Assembly: GCF_003052165.1 (NCBI RefSeq)
Contig: NZ_CP024869.1
Span: 3,072,001 to 3,136,000, forward strand
Direction of reading: 5' to 3'
DNA: 64,000 nucleotides
Origin: Dietzia sp. JS16-p6b
Lineage (GTDB): Bacteria; Actinomycetota; Actinomycetes; Mycobacteriales; Mycobacteriaceae
Below the pieces are notes generated by a model. The model was given only the letters and a program-made list of their open reading frames with translations. It was not told the origin of the DNA and did not search any database. Position 1 is the first letter of the stretch; each line of letters opens with the position of its first letter. Positions 57,159 to 64,000 of the stretch are shown here, in pieces. A program made the position numbers and the translations under genes.

Positions 57159-58027
57159 CGCACGACCTCCGCGGCCGACTCCCCGGGGGACGACTCCTCG
57201 GTGATCCTGCCGTTCGCGAGGACGGGGATCTTCTCCCGGATGACGGCCACCTCGTCGTCGTCGATCTCGAACAGCGCCAGTTCCGCTCCGGGGCCCGCCT
57301 CCTCGCGCACTGTCCCGTCCGGTCCCACGAGCACGGAGTGTCCGACGCCAGTCGGGGCACCGCTCGTGACTTCCACTCCCTCCGCCTCGGGGTCGGCCTG
57401 ACCGACGGCGACCAGGAACGTGGTGGCGTCGAGCGCGCGGGCGCGGGCCAGCAGCCGCCACTGGTCCACCTTCCCGGGCCCCGGCCCCCAGGACGCGGCG
57501 CAGATCGTGACGCGCGCCCCCTTTGCGGCGAGTGCCCGGTACTGGCCGGGGAAGCGGATGTCGTAGCAGACACTCAGGCCGATCCCCACCCCGTCGACGG
57601 TCACCACGCGGGTCCTGTCACCGGGTTCGACGGTGTCGGACTCGGCGAACCCGAACGCGTCGAACAGGTGGATCTTGTCGTAACCCAGGTGGAGGTCGCG
57701 GTCGGGGCCGCCCACGTTCTCGCCCCCGGCCGGTCCGGTCACCAGGAGGGTGTTACGGACCCGGCCGCCCTGGCCGGGCGTGAACATCCCGACGACGACG
57801 ACGACCCCGTACTCGCGGGCGATCGCGGCGACCTCGCTCGCCCAGGGGCCGTCGAGGGGCTCCGCGACCTCGTCGAGACGGCCCGCCCCGAAGGCCCGCA
57901 TCGTCGCCTCGGGCAGCACCACGATCCGGGCCCCCCGGGCGGCGGCCTCCGCCGCGGAATCGCGGACCATGCGGAGGTTGACCGCGGGGTCGCGTCCGGA
58001 CAGGATCTGGGCTGCGGCGATGCGCAC
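57155..58027 (-). CDS. Carbon-nitrogen hydrolase (nitrilase superfamily)
   Basis: Amidase-type enzyme of 290 residues with the Glu-Lys-Cys triad visible: IVVLPEATMRAFG (Glu near 46), HLGYDKIHLFDAFGF (Lys near 120) and GIGLSVCYDIRFPGQY (Cys near 155). The closest known group hydrolyses deaminated glutathione or related omega-amides; the exact substrate is not decided by sequence. AGGAGA stands before the GTG at 58027. Co-translated with the downstream membrane protein. Confidence 0.85.
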   Translation of the reverse strand: MRIAAAQILSGRDPAVNLRMVRDSAAEAAARGARIVVLPEATMRAFGAGRLDEVAEPLDGPWASEVAAIAREYGVVVVVGMFTPGQGGRVRNTLLVTGPAGGENVGGPDRDLHLGYDKIHLFDAFGFAESDTVEPGDRTRVVTVDGVGIGLSVCYDIRFPGQYRALAAKGARVTICAASWGPGPGKVDQWRLLARARALDATTFLVAVGQADPEAEGVEVTSGAPTGVGHSVLVGPDGTVREEAGPGAELALFEIDDDEVAVIREKIPVLANGRITEESSPGESAAEVVR

Positions 58028-58088
58028 GGCGGTTCTCCTGGGGCTCTCGGGGTCGGGCGGGCTGGCGGCCGGGTGCTCGCCCCCGACG

Positions 58089-60716
58089 CTACCCGCGCCG
58101 CAGCGCTCGGGCGGCCTGTGGTGCGGACCTGCGGACCGCCCGGGCACCCCGCTCCCAGAGCGCCCAGACGAGCAGCCCCACGACCACCGACGCCGCGAAG
58201 GACAGCCACACGTGGCCGGCGTCGCGGATCGGGGGGTAGACCAGGAAGTGGGTGAGATAGATGAACAGCGAGGCCGCGGCGAGCGGGGTGAGCACCCGGA
58301 CGACCGGACGTGGCAGCCGGACGGACGGGATCCAGATCAGCGCGAGCAGTCCGAGCACGATGACGACCTCGCGCCCCGGGTCACCGAACCATCCCGGCAC
58401 GCAGAGCAGGGCGACGGCCGAGCACGTGACGCGGTACAACAGCGCGCGGGAGGGAGAGACCGCGCGGCCGGGGGCGGCGCAGCGGGCGATCGCCCAGCCC
58501 AGGCCGAAGAGCCACAGCACTGCCGGTGCCGAGTACCAGACCTGCGGACCCCCACCGAGGTCGATCAGCCCGAACCGCACGGTGAGCCCGGCGGCGACGA
58601 CCGCGGCCGGCAGGGCGAGCGGCCAGCGGCGGTCGAGGTTGCTCACCGCGGGGACGGCCATGAGAGCCGCCACGAGCAGGAGCGCGTAGACCACCGCCTC
58701 GATGAACCACATCTGCCACGGGTTCCACCAGCGGTCCTCCCACCACGAGCGGGGCCCGAACAGATTGGTGGCCAACAACGGCGAGTACCAGTGATACCGG
58801 CTGGTCAACGGGGTGACGATCAGGAGCCAGAGCACTGCGGGAACGGCGATACGGCCGGCGGTGCGCAGCACTCCGAGCGCGCGGTCGCGGGCGTCGGTGG
58901 CGTGGAGGCGGAACCTGGCCAGCGAGTACCCCGCCAGCGCCACCAGGACGTGGGCGCCGCCGATGATCGCGATGGCCCGCGTGTGGGACCCGACGATCGC
59001 CAGGATGAACAGCGCACGCAGGACGATCGAGGTGTCGACCCGCGCCCACGCGCGCCACGGCGCCCACCACCGGGCAGCCGCGGGAACGGAGACGCGGGCC
59101 AGCTCGTCGAGCTCTCCAACCGGACGCAGGTGCCAGTCACGGGGCAGACCCGGCACCAGGTCCTCGAGTCGCGTGGACAGCACGACGTAGGTCAGCGAGT
59201 CCCCGCCGAGGTCGACGAAGGTCGCGGCGGGGTCGATCTCACCGGCGTCCAGCCCGAGGGCGTGCGCGATGAGTTCACCGGGGGTCCCGTGCGCGTCCGC
59301 GGGGCAGGTGCGCCCCCTCTCGGCCACGAGCTCGCGAAGTGCCGGTTGGTCGATCTTCCCCGCCGGGGTCCGCGGCGGCTCGTCCACCAGCAGGACCTCG
59401 ACCGCCGAGGCGGGCAGCCCAGAGGAAGCCGCCGCGCCCGAGACCGCGTGCTGCGCGGGCGTGTCCTGCTTCGTCACCACCACCAGTCGGTCGGGCTCGC
59501 CGACACACCAGGCGTCCAGGCCGCGGTCGGCCAGAGCGGCCTCGACCCGCCCGAGGTCGATCCGGTGGCCGAAGATCTTGGCCTCGCGCCCCATGCGGCC
59601 CACGATCTCCACCAGGCCGTCCGCGGCGATCCGCGCGAGGTCCCCGGTCCGTAGCTCCGTCAACTCGGGGCCGCGGGCCAGGTCGGCCGACTCGCGGGCA
59701 TAGCCCATCATCACGTTGGGGCCGCTGTAGACCAGCTCGCCCGGGGCGTCCGGATCGCTGCCCTTCGGCCGGTCCACGCGGAAGGCGCCGCCGGGGATCG
59801 CGACGCCGATCGCCCCGGCGCGGCTGCGGGCGAGTTGCGGGGGGAGGTAGCCCATGCGTGCGGTGGCCTCGGTCTGGCCGTACATCACCACGAGCTCGGC
59901 GCCCCTGGCCTCGAGCCGCTCGGCGAGGGTGCGCACCTTCTCGGGGGCCAGTCGACCGCCGGCCTGGGTGAGGTAGCGCAGGCGGGTGAGGTGGTCCAGC
60001 CGGTCCAGACCCACCCGCTCGAGCAACTCCACGGTGTGGGGGACGGCGGCGAAGGTCGTCACGCCGTGGGCGCCCGCGCGTTCCCAGAACTCGGGGCTCG
60101 CCACGGAGTCCTCGTTGAGCACCACCGAGGCGCCCGCGAGCAGGTGGCTGTGGATCACCGACAGCCCGTAGCAGTAGTGCGGGGGGAGGGTGGTGATGGC
60201 GCGGTCGGCGGGCACGATGCGGAGGTACTCGGTGATCGCCGCGGCATTCGACAGCACGGCCCGGCGCGACTGCCGGACGAGTTTGGGCGACCCGGTGGAC
60301 CCCGAGGTGCTGAGCAGCAGCGCCAGGTCCGGGTGCAGATCGTGCCGCGGCGGGGTGTGGTGCGCGGATGCCGGGATCGACTGACCCGCGCCCGCGAGGA
60401 CGTCCGGGGTCCACGACTCGACGAGAGCCCGCGTGGCCGCGCTCTCCGGCGGCAGGAGCAGGACGACGTGGCCCGCCTCGTGCGCGGCGAGATAGTCGAT
60501 GAGGAAGTCGGTGGTGTTGCCCCCGATCAGGCCGACCATCCGTCGTCCGGAGTCGAGCGACGGATACTCGGCTGCGCGGGCGGCGACCCGGAGGGCGAGA
60601 TCGGTGTAGGTGAGGGTGGTGTCGTCGCTGATCACGGCCACCGCACGGCCACGGGCGGCGAGAGGCCCCGCCAGCCCGCCCACCCGTCGGGTGTGGCCCA
60701 CCTGCTCGATCGTCAC
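58089..60716 (-). CDS. Adenylation - carrier - membrane acyltransferase fusion
   Basis: Three-part protein of 875 residues. Residues 1-460 are an AMP-forming adenylation domain (LLSTSGSTGSPKL, YGQTEATARM, LRTGDLARIAADG, TPAGKID). Residues about 470-540 are a carrier domain with the phosphopantetheine serine in DLGGDSLTYVVLS. Residues 565-860 are about ten membrane helices like the acyltransferase-3 family (IVLRALFILAIVGSHTRA, LVALAGYSLARF). It could load an acid on itself and transfer it across or within the membrane. An iron-box sequence precedes its GTG start. Product unknown. Confidence 0.8.
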   Translation of the reverse strand: MTIEQVGHTRRVGGLAGPLAARGRAVAVISDDTTLTYTDLALRVAARAAEYPSLDSGRRMVGLIGGNTTDFLIDYLAAHEAGHVVLLLPPESAATRALVESWTPDVLAGAGQSIPASAHHTPPRHDLHPDLALLLSTSGSTGSPKLVRQSRRAVLSNAAAITEYLRIVPADRAITTLPPHYCYGLSVIHSHLLAGASVVLNEDSVASPEFWERAGAHGVTTFAAVPHTVELLERVGLDRLDHLTRLRYLTQAGGRLAPEKVRTLAERLEARGAELVVMYGQTEATARMGYLPPQLARSRAGAIGVAIPGGAFRVDRPKGSDPDAPGELVYSGPNVMMGYARESADLARGPELTELRTGDLARIAADGLVEIVGRMGREAKIFGHRIDLGRVEAALADRGLDAWCVGEPDRLVVVTKQDTPAQHAVSGAAASSGLPASAVEVLLVDEPPRTPAGKIDQPALRELVAERGRTCPADAHGTPGELIAHALGLDAGEIDPAATFVDLGGDSLTYVVLSTRLEDLVPGLPRDWHLRPVGELDELARVSVPAAARWWAPWRAWARVDTSIVLRALFILAIVGSHTRAIAIIGGAHVLVALAGYSLARFRLHATDARDRALGVLRTAGRIAVPAVLWLLIVTPLTSRYHWYSPLLATNLFGPRSWWEDRWWNPWQMWFIEAVVYALLLVAALMAVPAVSNLDRRWPLALPAAVVAAGLTVRFGLIDLGGGPQVWYSAPAVLWLFGLGWAIARCAAPGRAVSPSRALLYRVTCSAVALLCVPGWFGDPGREVVIVLGLLALIWIPSVRLPRPVVRVLTPLAAASLFIYLTHFLVYPPIRDAGHVWLSFAASVVVGLLVWALWERGARAVRRSAPQAARALRRG

Positions 60717-60728
60717 CGGACCACTGTA

Positions 60729-60747
60729 AGAGGTAAGCCTATCCTAG
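60729..60747 (-). promoter_or_regulatory. IdeR/DtxR-like iron box
   Basis: On the minus strand CTAGGATAGGCTTACCTCT agrees with the IdeR consensus TTAGGTTAGGCTAACCTAA at 14 of 19 positions, with the core TAGG-TAGGCT-ACCT intact. It ends 13 bases before the start of the adenylation-carrier fusion gene and probably represses it when iron is plentiful. Confidence 0.7.
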
Positions 60748-60779
60748 GACAATTCGTTCATCATCCACTGGATCGGACG

Positions 60780-61202
60780 TCAGTGGTCCCCGCGCTGGTG
60801 GCGGGGTCGCCAGACCACGACCGAGGTCGAGCGCGGCACGTGGACCAGTTCACCGCCGACGCGTCCCCGGCCCGAACCGGAACGGAGCTCCGCGAGTTCG
60901 TCGGTCAACTCGCGGACCCGGGACTGGAGGGCGTCGACCTGGTTGGTGAGCTGGATGATGCGTTTGATGCCGGCGAGGTTCACGCCCTCGTCCTGGCTCA
61001 GTCGCTGCACCTCGCGCAGCATCGCCACGTCGCGCAGGGAGTAACGCCGGCCGCCACCGCTGGTGCGTTCGGGCGTGACGATCCCCAGTCGGTCGTAGGT
61101 GCGCAGGGTCTGGGCGTGCAGGCCCGACAGCTCGGCGGCCACGGAGATCACCAGGACGCTGTCGTCCGGGGCCAGGTCCCCCACGTCCCGCCGGGGGCTC
61201 AT
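60780..61202 (-). CDS. hspR: Heat-shock repressor HspR
   Basis: MerR-family repressor of 140 residues. The HTH reads VISVAAELSGLHAQTLRTYDRLGIV, then RRYSLRDVAMLREVQRLSQDEGVNLAGIKRIIQL, with a short coiled-coil end. HspR binds HAIR inverted repeats with DnaK as co-repressor. The ATG overlaps the dnaJ stop by 4 bases, so it is the last gene of the dnaK operon. HAIR sites near clpB (38119-38204) are probable targets. Confidence 0.93.
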   Translation of the reverse strand: MSPRRDVGDLAPDDSVLVISVAAELSGLHAQTLRTYDRLGIVTPERTSGGGRRYSLRDVAMLREVQRLSQDEGVNLAGIKRIIQLTNQVDALQSRVRELTDELAELRSGSGRGRVGGELVHVPRSTSVVVWRPRHQRGDH

Positions 61203-62392
61203 GCCGACCCGGCCCAGCCAGACCGTGGATCGAAGCCCGCCGCCCGCAACGCCTCGTCATAGGCTGCGAGCTCGGCCTCGGCCATCCCGGCGGGGGGCGT
61301 CGCCACCCGGAGCGTGACCTTGAGGTCACCGGTCCCGGTCTTGCGTGCGATTCCGCGACCGCGGACCCGCAGGATCTGCCCGTCCCTGGACCCGGCCGGG
61401 ATCTTGACCGTCACCCGTCCGGTGAGCGTGGGCACCGACACCTGGGCGCCGCGGACGAGCTCGGGATAGGAGACCGGGAGCTCTACCAGCAGGTCCGCGC
61501 CGTCACGGTCGAACACGGCGTCCTTCGACACGGTGACCGTGACGTACAGGTCGCCCGACGGGGCCCCGCGGAACCCGGCCTCCCCCTGACCCGAGAGCCG
61601 GATGCGTTGACCGTCCTGGACCCCGGCGGGCACCTTGACGTTGATCGTGCGGGCGCGGTCGGTGACGCCGCTGCCCGAACAGTCCGGGCACGGGTCGTCG
61701 ATCTTGGATCCGGTGCCGCCGCAGTCCGTGCAGGGTTCTGCGAAACTGAACGCGCCCTGGGAGCGCTGGGTGACCCCTGCCCCGTGACAGGTGCTGCACA
61801 CCTTGGGGCTGGTGCCAGGGCGGGCACCGCTGCCGTGACAGGTCAGGCAGGGAGAGGCGGACGAGAGCCTGATCTGCACGGTCTCGCCCAGTGCGGCCTC
61901 GCGGAACGACAGGGTGAGAGAGGTCTCGACGTCCTGCCCGCCCTGCGGTCGCTGCGCCCGGCCCCGACCCGCGCCGGGGGCGCCGCCGCCACGGCTCTGG
62001 GTGAACAGGCCACCGAAGAGGTCGGAGAAACCACCGGATCCCCCGGCGCCGCCGGCCCCGGCCGCACCTCCGAAGAGGTCGCCGATGTCGAAGTCGCCGC
62101 TGGTCGTGGTGAACCTGCCGCCCCCCGGGGGCGCGAAGCCACCGAACCCTCCGGAGGAGACCTGCGCCCGGAACTCGTCGTACTCCTTACGTTTGGCGGG
62201 GTCGCCGATGACGCTGTTGGCCTCGCCGACCCGCTTGAACTTCTCCTCGGCGGCCGCGTTCCCCGGGTTCTTGTCCGGGTGGTTGTCGCTCGCGAGCTTG
62301 CGGTATGCCTTGCGGATCTCGTCCGCCGTGGCGTTCTTGGAGACGCCCAGCTCGGCGTAGTAGTCCTTCTCGACCCATTCGCGCTGACTCAC
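61199..62392 (-). CDS. dnaJ: Chaperone DnaJ (DnaJ1 type)
   Basis: Hsp40 of 397 residues that delivers unfolded proteins to DnaK and stimulates its ATPase. It has the J domain with HPD in ASDNHPDKNPGN near residue 40, a Gly/Phe-rich part (about 75-140), four CxxCxGxG zinc motifs (CLTCHGSG, CSTCHGAG, CTDCGGTG, CPDCSGSG) and the C-terminal substrate domains. GTG start at 62392 with AAGGAGG upstream. It is followed directly by hspR. Confidence 0.95.
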   Translation of the reverse strand: MSQREWVEKDYYAELGVSKNATADEIRKAYRKLASDNHPDKNPGNAAAEEKFKRVGEANSVIGDPAKRKEYDEFRAQVSSGGFGGFAPPGGGRFTTTSGDFDIGDLFGGAAGAGGAGGSGGFSDLFGGLFTQSRGGGAPGAGRGRAQRPQGGQDVETSLTLSFREAALGETVQIRLSSASPCLTCHGSGARPGTSPKVCSTCHGAGVTQRSQGAFSFAEPCTDCGGTGSKIDDPCPDCSGSGVTDRARTINVKVPAGVQDGQRIRLSGQGEAGFRGAPSGDLYVTVTVSKDAVFDRDGADLLVELPVSYPELVRGAQVSVPTLTGRVTVKIPAGSRDGQILRVRGRGIARKTGTGDLKVTLRVATPPAGMAEAELAAYDEALRAAGFDPRSGWAGSA

Positions 62393-62450
62393 CAGACGCC
62401 TCCTTCCTTGATCGGGTCTGACAGATCTCGAGTACTCATTCTCCACCTCG

Positions 62451-62484
62451 ACCGCCGGTGTGCGGGTGACCGCACACCGGCGGT
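62451..62484. other. Stem-loop in the grpE-dnaJ gap
   Basis: Perfect 15-base inverted repeat ACCGCCGGTGTGCGG / CCGCACACCGGCGGT with a 4-base GTGA loop, inside the 105-base gap between grpE and dnaJ. It may partly end transcription or mark an mRNA processing or stability site, lowering dnaJ-hspR relative to dnaK-grpE. Confidence 0.6.
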
Positions 62485-62497
62485 GGGTCGGAACAGG

Positions 62498-63124
62498 TCA
62501 GCGGACGGTGACCATCGCCGATCGCAGGGTCCGCTCACCGTGGCGGTAGCCCTTGCGCAGGATCGTGCCCAGCACGGGCTCGGAACCCTCCGACTCGTCC
62601 TGCACGGCCTCGTGCACGGCCGGGTCGAACGCATCGCCTTCCTCGCCGAAGGACTCGACCCCCTGGGAGGCCAGCAAGGCGTGGACCCTGTCGGCGAAGG
62701 CCTTGAGCGGCCCCTCCTCCAGATCCCCGTGCGCGCGTGCCCGCTCCAGGTCGTCGACGATCGTCAGGAGCTCGGCGAGGACCGACCCCTTGGCGGTGTC
62801 GATGATGGCCTGGCGGTCCCGCTCGACGCGGCGGCGGTAGTTGGCGAACTCCGCCGACACGCGCTGCAGGTCCGCCGTCCGCTCATCGAGCTGGGCCTGC
62901 AGAGCGGCCGAAGCATCCTGTGACGACGGATCACCGGCGCCCTCGTCGGCGCCACCATCGGCGGACGGGGCGGGATCGTCCTCGACGATCTCCCCTTCCA
63001 CGGCCTCCGGGGCCGCGGCGCCGGACTCCTCGTCCACAGCCCGGGCGGCGGCCACGTCCTCGGCGTCACCACCGGCCCAGGCGGCCTTGTCCGTCTCCGG
63101 ACCGTCAGCGTGTGGCGTGGTCAC
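62498..63124 (-). CDS. grpE: Nucleotide exchange factor GrpE
   Basis: Cofactor of 208 residues that releases ADP from DnaK. The long acidic N-terminus (to about residue 75) leads to a helix with [21 protein letters not shown], then [30 protein letters not shown] and the beta domain [12 protein letters not shown] and [17 protein letters not shown]. The GTG start overlaps a 65-codon ORF by 4 bases, so translation may be coupled to it. Confidence 0.94.
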   Translation of the reverse strand: MTTPHADGPETDKAAWAGGDAEDVAAARAVDEESGAAAPEAVEGEIVEDDPAPSADGGADEGAGDPSSQDASAALQAQLDERTADLQRVSAEFANYRRRVERDRQAIIDTAKGSVLAELLTIVDDLERARAHGDLEEGPLKAFADRVHALLASQGVESFGEEGDAFDPAVHEAVQDESEGSEPVLGTILRKGYRHGERTLRSAMVTVR

Positions 63125-63314
63125 TGGAACTCACCCCTGACTGTCTCGTCGTCTTCTGCCGCGGCCTCGACTTCGTCGGGAGCGACGTCGGCCGCGCCTT
63201 CTGCCACGATCTCGGCCTCGGGGGCGACGGGGGCGTCCTGGACGTACTTCTCGTCCACGGCCTCCTCGTCGGTGGCCTCCGGGTCGCCGGGATCGGGCAC
63301 TCCGGTCACCTCCG

Positions 63315-63318
<4 letters not shown>
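63121..63318 (-). CDS. Small acidic protein between dnaK and grpE
   Basis: ORF of 65 codons with a GTG start overlapping the dnaK stop by 4 bases and a stop overlapping the grpE start by 4 bases (GTGA at both joints). The product is strongly acidic (many Glu/Asp, Ala), with no hydrophobic core. It is either a real, coupled small protein or the original GrpE N-terminus separated by a frameshift; the exact GTGA overlap on both sides favours a translated gene. No known family. Confidence 0.5.

Positions 63319-64000
<682 letters not shown>

Overview
The window is high-GC DNA with dense, short-spaced genes, many GTG starts and frequent 4-base GTGA/ATGA stop-start overlaps. It reads as a mycolic-acid-type actinobacterium (order Mycobacteriales). 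Gene content and exported proteins look closest to Dietzia, but I cannot confirm a genus from sequence alone. Many genes correspond to the Mycobacterium tuberculosis Rv0350-Rv0391 block in a different arrangement: metZ, rhodanese, purT, purA, Rv0358-like, DUF3151 (Rv0360c-like), Rv0361-like, fba, a SpoU methyltransferase, pyrE, Rv0383c-like, clpB, and hspR-dnaJ-grpE-dnaK. These matches are from memory of the families, not from a search. I saw no rRNA, tRNA, CRISPR array, insertion sequence or prophage.

Layout. 0-10.6 kb: an exported SipW-type protein, a glycosyltransferase with metZ and a rhodanese, ferredoxin-NADP reductase, a DUF1023 hydrolase pair, a DUF1648 membrane protein, purT, a family III CoA transferase and a GntR regulator. 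10.6-12.3 kb: a decayed DUF559-like gene and two small exported or membrane proteins. 12.3-18.7 kb: purA, 5-oxoprolinase genes pxpABC, an Rv0358-like protein, a FUSC membrane protein and DUF3151. 18.8-26.7 kb: a Tat-exported PhoD phosphatase, an Rv0361-like protein, fba, a CobW-family GTPase behind a Zur-like box, a methyltransferase-SDR-lysoplasmalogenase group and pyrE. 26.8-31.1 kb: four exported proteins, three of them in one minus-strand set. Together with the protein at 11.5 kb they include a family with two conserved cysteines and a C-terminal TGSLGS-like tail. 31-38.2 kb: an Rv0383c-like anchored protein, a sulfurtransferase, an NPCBM-like exported protein in AT-richer DNA, and clpB with HAIR operators.

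38.2-46 kb: a frameshifted nitroreductase, a lipoprotein, a ROK kinase, a SWIM/SNF2 helicase and a three-gene ArsR-SRPBCC-reductase operon starting from a leaderless, self-overlapping promoter. 45.8-51.3 kb: a five-gene minus-strand operon (M24-fold protein, EphD-like hydrolase-SDR fusion, di-iron protein, [2Fe-2S] reductase, TetR) with large inverted repeats at its front end; it may be a lipid or xenobiotic oxidation pathway. 51.3-60.8 kb: DUF368 membrane protein, exported beta-propeller, flavohemoprotein-like enzyme, nitrilase-family hydrolase with a membrane protein, and an adenylation-carrier-acyltransferase fusion behind an IdeR/DtxR-like iron box. 60.8-64 kb: the 3' part of the dnaK operon, with an extra 65-codon acidic ORF coupled between dnaK and grpE.

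Several circuits link up: HspR, encoded at the end of the dnaK operon, probably represses both that operon and clpB. Zinc (Zur-like) and iron (IdeR-like) operators each sit next to a gene whose family fits that metal.
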